Shown here: in pieces, positions 36,453-45,822 of the stretch
Layout: each line of letters opens with the position of its first letter
Position numbering within the stretch: position 1 is the first letter of the stretch
From: Hyphomicrobiales bacterium
Lineage (GTDB): Bacteria; Pseudomonadota; Alphaproteobacteria; Rhizobiales; Beijerinckiaceae
Direction: 5' to 3'
DNA: 64,000 nt
NCBI GenBank assembly: GCA_900470775.1
Contig: UCBZ01000049.1
Location: 43,260 to 107,259, forward strand
Program-made: the position numbers and the translations under genes
Notes under the pieces: model-generated
The model's input: only the letters and a program-made list of their open reading frames with translations
The model's database searches: none
Told to the model about the DNA's origin: nothing

Positions 36453-38540
36453 CTACGCTGCCAGCCCCCGCTTCTCCAGCAGCGCATCCGGCGTCGGCAG
36501 CCGGCCGCGGAACAGCGTGTAGGCCTCCGCCGCGTCGCGCGTGTCGCCGGCCGAATAGATGTAGCGCTTCAGCTTGCCCGCCAGTTCCGGCGCGAACACG
36601 TCGCTGGCTTCGAGGAAGGCGTTGAAGGCGTCGGCATCCATCACCTCGGACCAGAGATAGCTGTAATAGCCCGCCGAATAGCCGTCGCCGGCGAAGACAT
36701 GGGTGAAATGCGGCGTGCGGTGGCGCATCACCATCCCTTCGGGCATGCCGAGCCGCGAAAGCTCCGCCTTCTCGAAGGCGAGCGCGTCGATCTCGCCTGG
36801 CTCCTCCAGCGAATGGAAGGCGAGATCGACCAGCGCCGAGGAGGTGTATTCGACGGTGGCGCAGCCCTGGTTGAAGGTCTGGGCGCGCTTGATCGTCTCG
36901 ATCAGCGCATCGGGGATCGGTTCGCCGGTCTCCGCATGCAGGCAATAGGCCTGCATCACCTCCTTGGTCAGGAACCAGTGCTCGTAGAGCTGCGAGGGCA
37001 GTTCGACGAAGTCGCGCGAGACCGAGGTGCCGGCGAGCGAACCATAGGTCACGTCGGAGAGCAGCCCGTGCAGCGCATGGCCGAATTCGTGGAACAGCGT
37101 GCGCGCATCGTCGATCGAGAGCAGCGCCGGCTTTCCCTCGGCCGGCTTGGCGAAATTGCAGACATTGACGATGATCGGCCGGACCTCGCCGCCGAAATTG
37201 CGCTGGCCGCGATAAGCGCTCATCCAGGCGCCCGAACGCTTCGAGGCGCGCGCGAAATAATCGCCGATGAACAGGCCGATATGCCGGCCGCTGGCTGCGT
37301 CCTTGACCTCGAAGATGCGGACATCCGGGTGGTAGCCCTTGAGTTCGGGCTTCTCCGCAAAGGACAGCCCGAACAGCTTGCCGGCGACATCGAAGGCAGC
37401 CGCGATGATGCGGTCGAGCTGGAGATAAGGCTTCAGCACGGCCTCATCCAAAGCGTAGGTCTGCTGGCGCACCTTCTCGGCATAGTGGCGCCAGTCCGAG
37501 GGGCGGATCGGGCCATTCTCGCCTTCGGATTGCGCCAGCGCCGCGAGATCGGCCGCTTCCTCGGCGGCGCGGAGCTTCGCCGGCGCCCAGACCAGTTCGA
37601 GCAGGTCGCGCACGTTCTGCGGCGTCTTGGCCATCGTGTCGTCGAGCTTGAAATGCGCGAAGGTGGCAAAGCCGAGCAGCTTGGCCTTCTGCGCCCGCAG
37701 CTTCACCATCTCGGCGACGATGGCGCGGTTGTCGCTCTCAGCCCCGTTCTCGCCGCGCAGTCCCCAGGCGGTGAAGGCCTCCTCGCGCAAATCGCGCCGC
37801 GTCGAGAAGGTCAGGAAGGGCTCGATGACCGAGCGCGACAGCGTCACCGCATGCTTGCCGGGATGGCCGCGGTCAGTGGCGGAACGGGCCATCGCCGCGA
37901 GCAGGAAGGGCGGCAGCCCGGCAAGCCCCGCCTCGTCCTCGATAAGCAAGGCGTAGGAGGATTCGTCCTTGAGCACGTTCTGGCTGAACTGCGTGCCGAG
38001 CCCTGCAAGGCGTTCGTTGATCGCGGCGAGCCTCGCCTTGTCCTCGGGGCCGAGCTGCGCGCCCGAGCGGATGAAGCCGCGATGCGTCCGTTCCAGCAGC
38101 CGCGCCTGCTCGGCATCGAGCCCCAGCCCATCGCGCTTGGCGAACACCGCATCGATGCGGGCAAACAGCGCCGGATCCATCATGATCGCCGACCAGTGCC
38201 GCGAGGTGATCGGCGAAAGCTCGCGCTCGATCGCCTGCAGCGCCTCGTTCGTGTCGGCCCCGGACAGATTGTAGAAGACGCCGCCGACGCGCGAGAGCGC
38301 CCGGCCCGCCCGCTCCAGCGCCTCGACCGTATTGCCGAAATCGGGCGCGGCCGGATCGGCCACGATCGCTGCCATCTCATCCTTGTGCTTGGCCAGCGCC
38401 GCCTCGAAGGCCGGGCGGATATGCTCGGGCCTGATCGCGGCGAAGGGCGGCAGGCCGAACGGCGTCGTCCAGGCGGCGGCGAAGGGATTCTCGGCGGGAA
38501 GCGGCAGCGCTTCGGGCGGAAACGTCTCGGAGGCGGTCAT
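36453..38540 (-). CDS. M3 family zinc oligopeptidase (Dcp/OpdA-like)
   Basis: Cytoplasmic peptidase degrading short peptides. The 695 residues match Dcp/OpdA length (about 680). The zinc motif HEFGHALHGLLS is near residue 483, and the downstream Glu is in the DFVELPSQLYEHW segment. The N-terminus PFGLPPFAAIRPEHIRPAFE is characteristic of the family. No signal peptide. ATG 38540 is chosen because upstream in-frame codons start only at TTG. It ends the eleven-gene minus-strand run. Distinguishing dipeptidyl carboxypeptidase from oligopeptidase A needs alignment. Confidence 0.9.
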   Translation of the reverse strand: MTASETFPPEALPLPAENPFAAAWTTPFGLPPFAAIRPEHIRPAFEAALAKHKDEMAAIVADPAAPDFGNTVEALERAGRALSRVGGVFYNLSGADTNEALQAIERELSPITSRHWSAIMMDPALFARIDAVFAKRDGLGLDAEQARLLERTHRGFIRSGAQLGPEDKARLAAINERLAGLGTQFSQNVLKDESSYALLIEDEAGLAGLPPFLLAAMARSATDRGHPGKHAVTLSRSVIEPFLTFSTRRDLREEAFTAWGLRGENGAESDNRAIVAEMVKLRAQKAKLLGFATFAHFKLDDTMAKTPQNVRDLLELVWAPAKLRAAEEAADLAALAQSEGENGPIRPSDWRHYAEKVRQQTYALDEAVLKPYLQLDRIIAAAFDVAGKLFGLSFAEKPELKGYHPDVRIFEVKDAASGRHIGLFIGDYFARASKRSGAWMSAYRGQRNFGGEVRPIIVNVCNFAKPAEGKPALLSIDDARTLFHEFGHALHGLLSDVTYGSLAGTSVSRDFVELPSQLYEHWFLTKEVMQAYCLHAETGEPIPDALIETIKRAQTFNQGCATVEYTSSALVDLAFHSLEEPGEIDALAFEKAELSRLGMPEGMVMRHRTPHFTHVFAGDGYSAGYYSYLWSEVMDADAFNAFLEASDVFAPELAGKLKRYIYSAGDTRDAAEAYTLFRGRLPTPDALLEKRGLAA

Positions 38541-38585
38541 GACATCGCTTTCGGCTGGCGGACGGCAAGGCAATCGCGGGAGCGA

Positions 38586-39305
38586 TCAACCCTGCCCGTA
38601 GATATGGGCGAGATAGGGCTTCATGAAAGGCGCCATCTTGTGGCCGTCGCAATCGGCGGCGCTGCGCAGGATGACGATATCATCGAGTTCCTGCTCCTCC
38701 AGGGTCGCGATCCGCGAGAGCATCAGCGCGCGGGCCTCGTCGGCCGACATCGGCACCGTCACCGGCCGCATGAAAGCGATGCGCCCGGCGGTGAACACGG
38801 CGTCCCAGCCCTCACCGACGGTGATCTCGGCCTCCGTCAGCCCGGTCTCCTCCCAGAGTTCGCGCACGACGCTGCCGGCGAGGTCGACCGTGCCGTCGTC
38901 GCGGATGTCGCTGCGGTCGGGCGTGCCGGCGGCGAAATAGACCATGCCGGCATTGGCAGTGTGGCCGCCCATGCGCCCGCACAGGAAGGCGCCATCGGCG
39001 GCCCGCAACGCCCCCATCGCGAACCCGTTGCGGATGGTGGGGCCCGGCAGGCCGAAATCGCGCCAGGCCATGAAGGCGGCATAGTCGGTCTCGAAATAGC
39101 CCGCCTCGAACACGCCGTCCGCGATGATGGCCCGGTGCTGCAGCAGGATGCGCCCATTGAACATCGCGGGCTTGCCGTCGCTGACCCTGGCCCAATGCGC
39201 GGCGATGGCGTCCCCGTTTTCGCGGGCGAAGACCCAGTCATAGGGTTCAATCCGCGCCGCGATAGCCCGCAGCGGCACGATATGGCCGTCGGCAAAGTCC
39301 TTCAC
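38586..39305 (-). CDS. Nudix hydrolase
   Basis: A 239-residue protein with the Nudix box in its middle: GSVVRELWEETGLTEAEI at about residues 143-160, containing the REUXEE core as RELWEE. The N-terminal 90 residues are helical and unlike short MutT proteins. The end is VILRSAADCDGHKMAPFMK. It probably hydrolyses a nucleoside diphosphate derivative, but the substrate is unknown. The GTG start overlaps the PhzF stop by four bases (GTGA), indicating coupled translation. Confidence 0.85.
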   Translation of the reverse strand: MKDFADGHIVPLRAIAARIEPYDWVFARENGDAIAAHWARVSDGKPAMFNGRILLQHRAIIADGVFEAGYFETDYAAFMAWRDFGLPGPTIRNGFAMGALRAADGAFLCGRMGGHTANAGMVYFAAGTPDRSDIRDDGTVDLAGSVVRELWEETGLTEAEITVGEGWDAVFTAGRIAFMRPVTVPMSADEARALMLSRIATLEEQELDDIVILRSAADCDGHKMAPFMKPYLAHIYGQG

Positions 39306-40204
39306 AGCAGCACGCCTTCGCTGATCATCACGGCCGAGCCGCCAATCCGGGCCGAGACGAGCGCGCCACCCGAGACAGCCAGTTCTAGGGTGATCTGCGA
39401 GGGCCGGCCCATCTCGTAGCCCTGCTCGATCGTGAAACGGTGCTCGCCATCGCCGGGCTGCTCGAAGCGCATGATCACATCCGCGAAGGCAGCAACGGCC
39501 GCGCCTGTCGCGGGGTCTTCCCGAACGCCCATCGCAGGCGCGAACATGCGGGCATGGAAATCATGTCCGGCATCCTGCGTCCGGCGGCAATAGACATAGG
39601 CATTGGGCTGGTCCGCCGGCCTGATCGCCTGCGCCCAGAGCGTGGTGTCGAGCCGCACGCGTGCGAGCGCCTCGAGGCTCGACACCGGCACGAAGGTAAA
39701 GGCGACGCCGGCGGAGACGACGCTCGGCACATGACGATCGAAGCCGATCTCGCGCCGGTCGAGTCCGAGCGCCCCTGCGATCAGGGGCAGCGCCGCGGGC
39801 GGCTCCAGTTGCTGCGGCAGGCGCGGCAGCGTGAAGACGGCGTGCCCCACGCGCGGGCCCGTCGCGGAGACCGCACAGGGCACGAGGCCGACCTGCTCCT
39901 CCAGCACGATGAGATCGGCCCCCCTGCCCTCCGCGGCGTCGCGCAGGGCCAGCAGCACGGCGGTGCCGACGGTCGGATGCCCGGCGAAGGGGAGTTCACG
40001 GCTGGGCGTGAAGATGCGCAGTGCCGCACGATGGGCGGGAGCGGCCGGAGCCGAGACGAAGACGGTCTCGGACAGGTTGAACTCGCTTGCGATCGCCTGC
40101 ATCGCGGCGGTGTCGAGCCCTTCGCTGTCGAGCACGACGGCCAGCGGATTGCCGGCATGGGGCGTCGTGGTGAAGACGTCCAGCGTCACGAAGCGGCGGG
40201 TCAT
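39302..40204 (-). CDS. PhzF family isomerase
   Basis: A 300-residue diaminopimelate-epimerase-fold protein. The family active-site Glu is in SEFNLSETVFV (Glu46). Other markers are FTPSRELPFAGHPTVGTAV and FAPAMGVREDPATGAAVAAF. In phenazine producers PhzF isomerises DHHA, but most relatives, including this one with no phenazine genes nearby, have unknown substrates. It is 22 bases after the EEP gene and overlaps the Nudix gene. Confidence 0.9.
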   Translation of the reverse strand: MTRRFVTLDVFTTTPHAGNPLAVVLDSEGLDTAAMQAIASEFNLSETVFVSAPAAPAHRAALRIFTPSRELPFAGHPTVGTAVLLALRDAAEGRGADLIVLEEQVGLVPCAVSATGPRVGHAVFTLPRLPQQLEPPAALPLIAGALGLDRREIGFDRHVPSVVSAGVAFTFVPVSSLEALARVRLDTTLWAQAIRPADQPNAYVYCRRTQDAGHDFHARMFAPAMGVREDPATGAAVAAFADVIMRFEQPGDGEHRFTIEQGYEMGRPSQITLELAVSGGALVSARIGGSAVMISEGVLL

Positions 40205-40226
40205 AGCGGTGATTCCCTGGATATCA

Positions 40227-41345
40227 TCAGATCGCCTGCGGTATCGTCAGATCGATGGTCAGCGGGCAGTGGTCGGAGGCTTTCGGCCGGTCCCAGCCGA
40301 CGCGCGGATAGCGGTCGGCGCAGGTCGCAAGCCGCGCCATCGAGCGGTCCGGCTCGCGCGGATCGAGCGGCACGCGATAGGGCAGCCCGCGCCGGATCAT
40401 CTGCATGGCAGGCGCCGGGTTGGCAGCCGCAAGTGCCGGCGAGAGCAGGATATGGTCGAGCGGCATATGCGTCTCGACCAGTTGCTGGCGCGATTCAGAC
40501 CAGAACCGGCGGAAATGCGTCCAGCGCTCGTGTTGCGGCAGGGTCTCCATCGGATCGACGGCGAAGTCCTCCAGCAGCGGCTCAATGCCGCTTTCGCCCT
40601 CGTCCACTCGTTCGGCAAGCGGGCCGAGGCCGAAGCGATAGGCGTTGAGGTCGCCCAGCACGATCCAGTTGGCCTCGCGCCAGCCCTCGCCGAAATGCCG
40701 CTTGACGAGATACTTGACCGCCCTCGCCTCGGCGCGACGCACGGGCAGCGTCGCCTGGCGGCCATCCTCGCGCCCGTTGTTCATCGATTTGAGGTGGCAG
40801 CCGAACAGGGTCAGGCTGCGATCGCCGAAATCGAGCGTGACCTGCAGGCAGTCGCGCGCGAAGATCTTGGCCCCGGCCGGGATGCCCAGCGCCGCGAGGT
40901 CCCGGTCATGGGCGCCGGCCTCGGCAAAACTGAGATCCTTATGCGAGCGGATCGCGACCTGCTGCGGCGCGAGCATATCCCGCCGAGCGGCGAAGCCGAT
41001 ATCAATGTCGCGGCGGTCGTTGCCGTCGATCAGGGTGAAATGGCCGTAGCGGTGATCGGCACTGCGATGGACATAGTTGGCGAAGAAGGCCTGCAGGCTC
41101 GCCAGCGAATCGACCTCCTGCAGCATCCAGACATCAGCCCTGGCTTCGGCGATGGCGAGCGCCGTCATCTGGCGCTTGTCGTCCTCCAGCGCCACCGCCA
41201 GCGAGCGCTCGACCGCATCGCGCTCATCGGTGCGCGGAAAGTGGAACAGCGACATGGCAGCCGCCGTGTCGCCGCGCTCGCCCGACGAAAAACGATGTCG
41301 CGTCAGCAGGTTCTCGACATTGAAGGTGCCGACGCGCAGCTTCAT
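40227..41345 (-). CDS. Endonuclease/exonuclease/phosphatase family hydrolase
   Basis: A 372-residue metal-dependent phosphodiesterase or nuclease of the EEP fold. Motifs in order: RVGTFNVENLL (first Asn), WMLQEVDS (metal Glu), FGCHLKSMNNG, IVLGDLNAYR (Asp/Asn), THMPLDHILLS and KASDHCPLTIDL (the catalytic Asp-His). There is no signal peptide, so it acts inside the cell. Substrate not inferable. It starts four bases after the end of pdxY. Confidence 0.88.
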   Translation of the reverse strand: MKLRVGTFNVENLLTRHRFSSGERGDTAAAMSLFHFPRTDERDAVERSLAVALEDDKRQMTALAIAEARADVWMLQEVDSLASLQAFFANYVHRSADHRYGHFTLIDGNDRRDIDIGFAARRDMLAPQQVAIRSHKDLSFAEAGAHDRDLAALGIPAGAKIFARDCLQVTLDFGDRSLTLFGCHLKSMNNGREDGRQATLPVRRAEARAVKYLVKRHFGEGWREANWIVLGDLNAYRFGLGPLAERVDEGESGIEPLLEDFAVDPMETLPQHERWTHFRRFWSESRQQLVETHMPLDHILLSPALAAANPAPAMQMIRRGLPYRVPLDPREPDRSMARLATCADRYPRVGWDRPKASDHCPLTIDLTIPQAI

Positions 41346-41349
41346 CGCG

Positions 41350-42198
41350 TCAGAGCGCCTCGGGCACGAACTGGTGCGTCGGGGTCACGAATTCGTCCTG
41401 CGCCGCGACCGTCAGGATCTCACGCGAACCGGCCTCCTTGGTGCGCTTCAGCAGGCCGTAGATCGAGGCGGATGCCTTGGCGAGCGCCGCGGCAGCCGAT
41501 TCCTCGCGCAGATAATGCACGAAGAACAAAGCCGCAATCGCATCGCCCGCGCCATTGACGCTGACGTCGAGCTTGGGCGTGCGGACCCGGAAGGCACCCT
41601 TCGCATCGGCCGCCATCATGTCGATGGCGTCGTCGGGTGTTTCGTCGGTCGTGAGCGAGGTCACCAGCACGACCTTCGGCCCGGCATCGCGCAGCGCCTC
41701 GACCGCGCGATGGGCGTCGGCGATCGTCCTCACCTCGATATCGGTCAGCAATTCCAGCTCGAACTGGTTGGGCGTCACGATATCGGCGGCCGGCACCGCC
41801 TGCTCGCGCATGAATTCGGGGATGCCGGGCCGCACAAAGACGCCGCGTCCGACATCGCCGATCACCGGATCGCAGCAATAGACCGCCTTGGGATTAGCGG
41901 CGCGCACGCGCTCCACCGCCGAGAGGATGCCATGGCCGACATCGGCCGAGCCCATATAGCCCGACAGCACGCCATCGCAGGAGGGCAGCACGCCACGCTC
42001 GGCGATGCCCTCCATCACCTCGTCGATCATGCCGCCATCGAAGACACGGCCCTTCCAGGCGCCGTAGCCGGTGTGATTCGAGAACTGCACCGTATGGATC
42101 GGCCAGACCTCGACCCCGAGGCGCTGCATCGGAAACACGGCGGAGGCATTGCCGACATGCCCGTAAGCGACATGCGACTGGATCGAGAGGATGTTCAT
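41350..42198 (-). CDS. pdxY: Pyridoxal kinase
   Basis: Phosphorylates pyridoxal in PLP salvage. The 282 residues start MNILSIQSHVAYGHVGNASA, as PdxY and PdxK do, followed by FSNHTGYGAWKG, VYCCDPVIGD, VTPNQFELELLT and the anion-hole/catalytic VNGAGDAIAALFF (GAGD in place of the usual GTGD). ATG 42198 starts at the family N-terminus. It is seven bases after RidA in a run that may be one operon; RidA protects PLP enzymes, so the pairing is sensible. Confidence 0.92.
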   Translation of the reverse strand: MNILSIQSHVAYGHVGNASAVFPMQRLGVEVWPIHTVQFSNHTGYGAWKGRVFDGGMIDEVMEGIAERGVLPSCDGVLSGYMGSADVGHGILSAVERVRAANPKAVYCCDPVIGDVGRGVFVRPGIPEFMREQAVPAADIVTPNQFELELLTDIEVRTIADAHRAVEALRDAGPKVVLVTSLTTDETPDDAIDMMAADAKGAFRVRTPKLDVSVNGAGDAIAALFFVHYLREESAAAALAKASASIYGLLKRTKEAGSREILTVAAQDEFVTPTHQFVPEAL

Positions 42199-42205
42199 GC
42201 GGGTC

Positions 42206-42586
42206 TCACGCTGCGGCCACGATCTCGATCTCGACGAGCCAGTCATCCTGCAGCAGCCCGGCGACCATCGTCGTCACGGCAGGTTTATGGTGGCCGAGCA
42301 CCGCTTGTCGATAGTCCGTGGCCGGGCCGCGCAGAGAACGATCGGCCAGGAACGTCGTCACCTTGACGATATGGCCGATATTCATGCCGGCCTCGGCCAG
42401 GATCGCCTTGAGATTGTTCCAGGCGGTTTCCAGCTGCGCCTCGATACCGTCCGGCGCGGTGCCCTCTTTGTCGAGGCCCATCGTGCCGCTGCTGAACAGG
42501 AAACGCGTCGGCTGGACGACCTCGATGCCGTGGCAATAGGGGCCGACCGGCGTGAACATGGCGGCGGGATTGTGAGCTTTGAGCAT
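42206..42586 (-). CDS. RidA family (YjgF/UK114) deaminase-like protein
   Basis: A 126-residue RidA-family protein. It has the typical HNPAAMFTPVGPYCHGIEV start, FLFSSGTMGLDKEG, ETAWNNLKAILAEAGMNIGHI and VKVTTFLADRS. Its C-terminal end VEIEIVAAA lacks the canonical extension, and the catalytic Arg of true RidA is not evident there, so imine deaminase activity is uncertain. ATG 42586 has GAGG five bases upstream. Neighbour of pdxY. Confidence 0.86.
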   Translation of the reverse strand: MLKAHNPAAMFTPVGPYCHGIEVVQPTRFLFSSGTMGLDKEGTAPDGIEAQLETAWNNLKAILAEAGMNIGHIVKVTTFLADRSLRGPATDYRQAVLGHHKPAVTTMVAGLLQDDWLVEIEIVAAA

Positions 42587-42713
42587 GACAGCCTCGCAGA
42601 TCAAGAAAAGGGCGCCGCAGCCTAGGCCGGGCGCCCCGTGGGGACCAATCGATAGCGGTGAAGGGATCGATCAGCGCCCCCGGCCGCCACATTTTTGCGG
42701 CGGGGCCAGCCGC

Positions 42714-43121
42714 TCAAGCCGCGGTCAGCCTCAAGATGCTGGTGGTATCGGTGAACTCCTCGACCGTCTTGATCTTGCCGTCCGCAGTGGTGACAAGGTC
42801 GAGGATCTCGACGACCTCGCTGCGGCCATTGGGCGTGAACGTCACCTTGCTGCGCCAGTGATAGGCCGCGCGTTCACCGTCGACGACCAGGCTGAGCGGC
42901 TCCACCTCGGTGAAGACGAAAGCACCGATCAAATCTGCCATCTGCTTGCGCATGGCGTCGTGCCCGCAGGTCTCCATGCACATCTCGACGGTCTGCTCGG
43001 CTCCGATCAGGCGATAGCTGCCGTCCGGGTGGATATGGCTCATCAAGCCTTCGAGGTCGCCGCGGCAGCGGGCGGCGTAGGTATCCTTGATCAGGGTCTC
43101 GATCGCGGCGCGCTCGGTCAT
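42714..43121 (-). CDS. SnoaL/NTF2-like protein
   Basis: A 135-residue alpha+beta barrel protein with MTERAAIETLIKDTYAARCRGDLEGLMSHIHPDGSYRLIG, the helical cone start of the SnoaL fold. The later part is strand-rich (AAYHWRSKVTFTPNG, VVEILDLVTTADGKI). These proteins bind small hydrophobic ligands or catalyse isomerisation or hydrolysis. GGGGAGG lies five bases before the ATG. It sits directly downstream of the ABC binding protein gene. Confidence 0.8.
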   Translation of the reverse strand: MTERAAIETLIKDTYAARCRGDLEGLMSHIHPDGSYRLIGAEQTVEMCMETCGHDAMRKQMADLIGAFVFTEVEPLSLVVDGERAAYHWRSKVTFTPNGRSEVVEILDLVTTADGKIKTVEEFTDTTSILRLTAA

Positions 43122-43183
43122 GCCATCCTCCCCTAAGGTCAGGAGAGGAGTTTGACCGGCGCGCTCGCTGATGTCGAGCGGTC

Positions 43184-44203
43184 TTACGATCCGGCAGCAG
43201 CCTTCTTGGCAAAGCTCTCGATGAAGGTTGTCTTCAGATCGACATTCGACGAGGCGAGCTCCGGATCGAGCAGCTTGAGCGCGTCATACATGCTCTTCAT
43301 CGCCTCGGGCGTCGAAATGCCGGTGCGCGAATAGCTCTCCTGCGAGTTCTTCACCGCCGACAGATAGAGCGGCTTGTCGCCGAGATGGTATTCCGCCGGG
43401 ACGAGATCGGCGACATCCTCCGGCTTGGCCGTCTCCAGCCATTTCAGCGCCTTGACGAAGGCGTTGACCAGCTTCTGCGTGGTCACCGGGTTTTTCTCGG
43501 CGAAGTCGTTCTTGAGATAGAGCACGGCCGCCGGATTTGAGCCGCCGAACAGCGCCTTGGTGCCGGCCTCGGTGCGGGTGTCGATCAGCGCGACGATATC
43601 GCCGTCCTGCTCCAGCTTCGAGGTCACCGGGTCGAGATGCGAGATGATGTCGACCTGCTTCTGCTTGATCGCGGCGACCGCGCTGGCGCCCGCGCCGACG
43701 CCGATGATCGGCGCATCCGTCGCCTTCAGCCCGGCCTTGACCATGGCATATTGCGCGGTCAGCGCAGTCGACGAGCCCGGCGCGGTGACGCCGATCTTCA
43801 GGCCCTTGAAGTCGGCGGCCGACTTGACCTTGTCGGCGAGGTCCTTGCGCACGGCGATGGTGATCGCCGGGAAGCGCCCGAGCTCGACCACGGCGCGGAT
43901 GTCCTGACCCTTGGCCTGCATGCGAATGGTGTGCTCATAAGCGCCCGTCACGACATCGACCGAGCCGCCGACCAGCGCCTGCAGCGACTTGGCGCCACCG
44001 CCGAAATCATTGATCTCGACCTCGAGCCCCTGCTCCTTGAAGAAGCCCTTCTTCTCGGCGACGGTCAGCGGGAGGTAATACAGAAGCTGCTTGCCGCCGA
44101 CGCCGAGCGTCAGCTTGGGCTTTTCGGCGTTCTGGGCGAGCGCCGGTGCGGTCCAGGCCGCCAGCATGAGGCCGGCCGCCACCATCATATGTCTGCGGTT
44201 CAT
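43184..44203 (-). CDS. ABC transporter substrate-binding protein, NitT/SsuA type
   Basis: A periplasmic receptor of 339 residues. The signal peptide MNRRHMMVAAGLMLAAW ends at ALAQ (cleavage near residue 23). The mature protein has the NMT1/SsuA pattern: LLYYLPLTVAEKKGFFKEQG, LQALVGGSVDVVTGAYEH, and LKIGVTAPGSSTALTAQY. Members bind nitrate, sulfonates, thiamine precursors or other small organics; the ligand cannot be decided here. GGAAGG precedes the ATG. It follows the DUF3592 gene, which interrupts the usual permease-receptor order. Confidence 0.9.
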   Translation of the reverse strand: MNRRHMMVAAGLMLAAWTAPALAQNAEKPKLTLGVGGKQLLYYLPLTVAEKKGFFKEQGLEVEINDFGGGAKSLQALVGGSVDVVTGAYEHTIRMQAKGQDIRAVVELGRFPAITIAVRKDLADKVKSAADFKGLKIGVTAPGSSTALTAQYAMVKAGLKATDAPIIGVGAGASAVAAIKQKQVDIISHLDPVTSKLEQDGDIVALIDTRTEAGTKALFGGSNPAAVLYLKNDFAEKNPVTTQKLVNAFVKALKWLETAKPEDVADLVPAEYHLGDKPLYLSAVKNSQESYSRTGISTPEAMKSMYDALKLLDPELASSNVDLKTTFIESFAKKAAAGS

Positions 44204-44327
44204 CGGGTTTCCTTCCCTGCGGATGCTTTGCTTTGAAAGCGTTCTTGGGGCGCAGTTCTAAAGCAGTCGCGCAGCCCGCGCCAACCCCGCCTTGCGTCGA
44301 AAGACCGGGGGTGAACGCCGGCCGACC

Positions 44328-45755
44328 TCAGCGGAAGATGCGGCTCGCATAGAGCGCCACGCCGAAGCAGGCGATCGCGATCCCGAACAGGAGCCAGCTC
44401 AGGCCGGTCGGGTTCTCCAGTGCCGCTTCGGATGGATTGGCCGGATCGTAATGCACCTCGACCGTCGCCCCGAGCGGGTAGCGGGCGACCACCTTCTCGG
44501 CGGCGCTGCGCGAGCCGGAGGTGGTCAGGCCGAGCGCCACCTGACGGGAGCTGAAATGGAGATCGCCGACCTCGTAGCGGAACTCGATAACCGCGGCATA
44601 GCTCCTGCGGTTCGAGCCGTCGCCGGTGGCCGCGCGCTCTTCGACGCGGCTCACCGTCACCTGCCCCGGCACGACCGGCCAAGCATTGGCACGCATGAGA
44701 CGGCGCCGATAGCCGATGAAGAACAGCAGCGTCACCAGGCCGAAGCCGATCGCGCACAGCATCACCGGCACCTCGGCGCGCGGCATCGCCGCCTGCAGTT
44801 CCTGCACGCCTCCCGTCGCCAGCCAGTAGCCGCCCGCGCCGAGCACGGCGAGCACCGCAAGCCCCGGCACACAGCCGCCAAGCGCCGCCTTCTGCGCGGC
44901 CGGCGTCGCTGCCGACGTGACACCCGCCGCCGGGTGGGAGCCGGCTACCGCCGGCGCGCCGACCACGAGACCACGCTCCAGCACGCAATCCGTCGGGTCG
45001 TTGGGATCGTAAAACACCGCCACGGTGGCCCCTACGGGATAGCGCCGCACCGCCTCCTCCGCGAAGCGGCCACTGATGTCTCCGAGACTGACCCGCTTGC
45101 CCTGATAGCTTTGTCCCCTGACGGAGAACGTATAGGCCACGTCCGGCACATTGACCGCCGTTCCGATCTCGTTGCCCTCGGGCGGACGCCGCACGGCGAG
45201 TTTCGAGCGGGCGATCCGACCCTGGACCTGCAACCAGTTCTTGGCCCGATGTATCTTGATCGCGACATTGGCGATCATGGCGCCGATCATCACGACCACT
45301 GGCAGCGCGAACAGCGCGATCGTGCCTACCGTAGTGTCGAGAAAGGGCAGCCAGTCGCGCGGTAGATTGGCGAGCACCACGGCAAGAACGACAGACGCGA
45401 CCACGGCCGCAACCGCCCATGCCGGCGGCTGGCCTGAAGCCGCTGCGGTTTTCGATGGCGAGGGCGCACGCACCCAGTCATGGTTCTTGCGCCAATGCTT
45501 TTCGCCGCGCAGGCAGGCCAGCAGGAGCGCTTTCAGCGTCTCGGCATCGACAGGCTCGGCTGCGTCGAATTTGGTGGTCCCGTCGTGGCGGGTCAGCCCA
45601 AACGAGCCGTCGTCCCGTCGGAGGGCCTCGACATAGCCGTCATCGTCGACAAGGGTGATACAGCCTTCAGGATCGGAGCCGACCTCGGCGACGGCGCGCG
45701 CGACGTCATCTGGCTTCGGTTCGTCAACGACACGACCGTTGATCTCGAGTTCCAT
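44328..45755 (-). CDS. Membrane protein with two DUF3592 repeats
   Basis: A 475-residue protein. Residues 1-100 form a soluble domain starting MELEINGRVVDEPKPDDVA and ending LRGEKHWRKNHDWV, a module seen alone in many bacteria. Two membrane-anchored repeats follow, each a hydrophobic helix pair plus a beta domain: TFSVRGQSYQGKRVSLGD ending AVFYDPNDPTDCVLE, and EFRYEVGDLHFSSRQVALG ending EVHYDPANPSEAALE. The YDPxNPxxxxLE signature marks DUF3592. Function unknown. It lies between ABC permease and binding protein genes without overlap. Confidence 0.8.
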   Translation of the reverse strand: MELEINGRVVDEPKPDDVARAVAEVGSDPEGCITLVDDDGYVEALRRDDGSFGLTRHDGTTKFDAAEPVDAETLKALLLACLRGEKHWRKNHDWVRAPSPSKTAAASGQPPAWAVAAVVASVVLAVVLANLPRDWLPFLDTTVGTIALFALPVVVMIGAMIANVAIKIHRAKNWLQVQGRIARSKLAVRRPPEGNEIGTAVNVPDVAYTFSVRGQSYQGKRVSLGDISGRFAEEAVRRYPVGATVAVFYDPNDPTDCVLERGLVVGAPAVAGSHPAAGVTSAATPAAQKAALGGCVPGLAVLAVLGAGGYWLATGGVQELQAAMPRAEVPVMLCAIGFGLVTLLFFIGYRRRLMRANAWPVVPGQVTVSRVEERAATGDGSNRRSYAAVIEFRYEVGDLHFSSRQVALGLTTSGSRSAAEKVVARYPLGATVEVHYDPANPSEAALENPTGLSWLLFGIAIACFGVALYASRIFR

Positions 45756-45822
45756 GGCACGCCCCCGCCGCCGCAGAGCCAACAATGATCCTCCTGCAGG
45801 CGACGATCAAGCGCCGTTGACC

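Noticed and set aside
36699..39419. A 906-codon open frame antisense to the M3 peptidase and Nudix genes
   Set aside because: It crosses two well-supported genes and has no recognisable domain.
39302..40204. PhzF as part of a phenazine cluster
   Set aside because: No other phenazine biosynthesis genes are near; PhzF-like proteins of unknown role are widespread.
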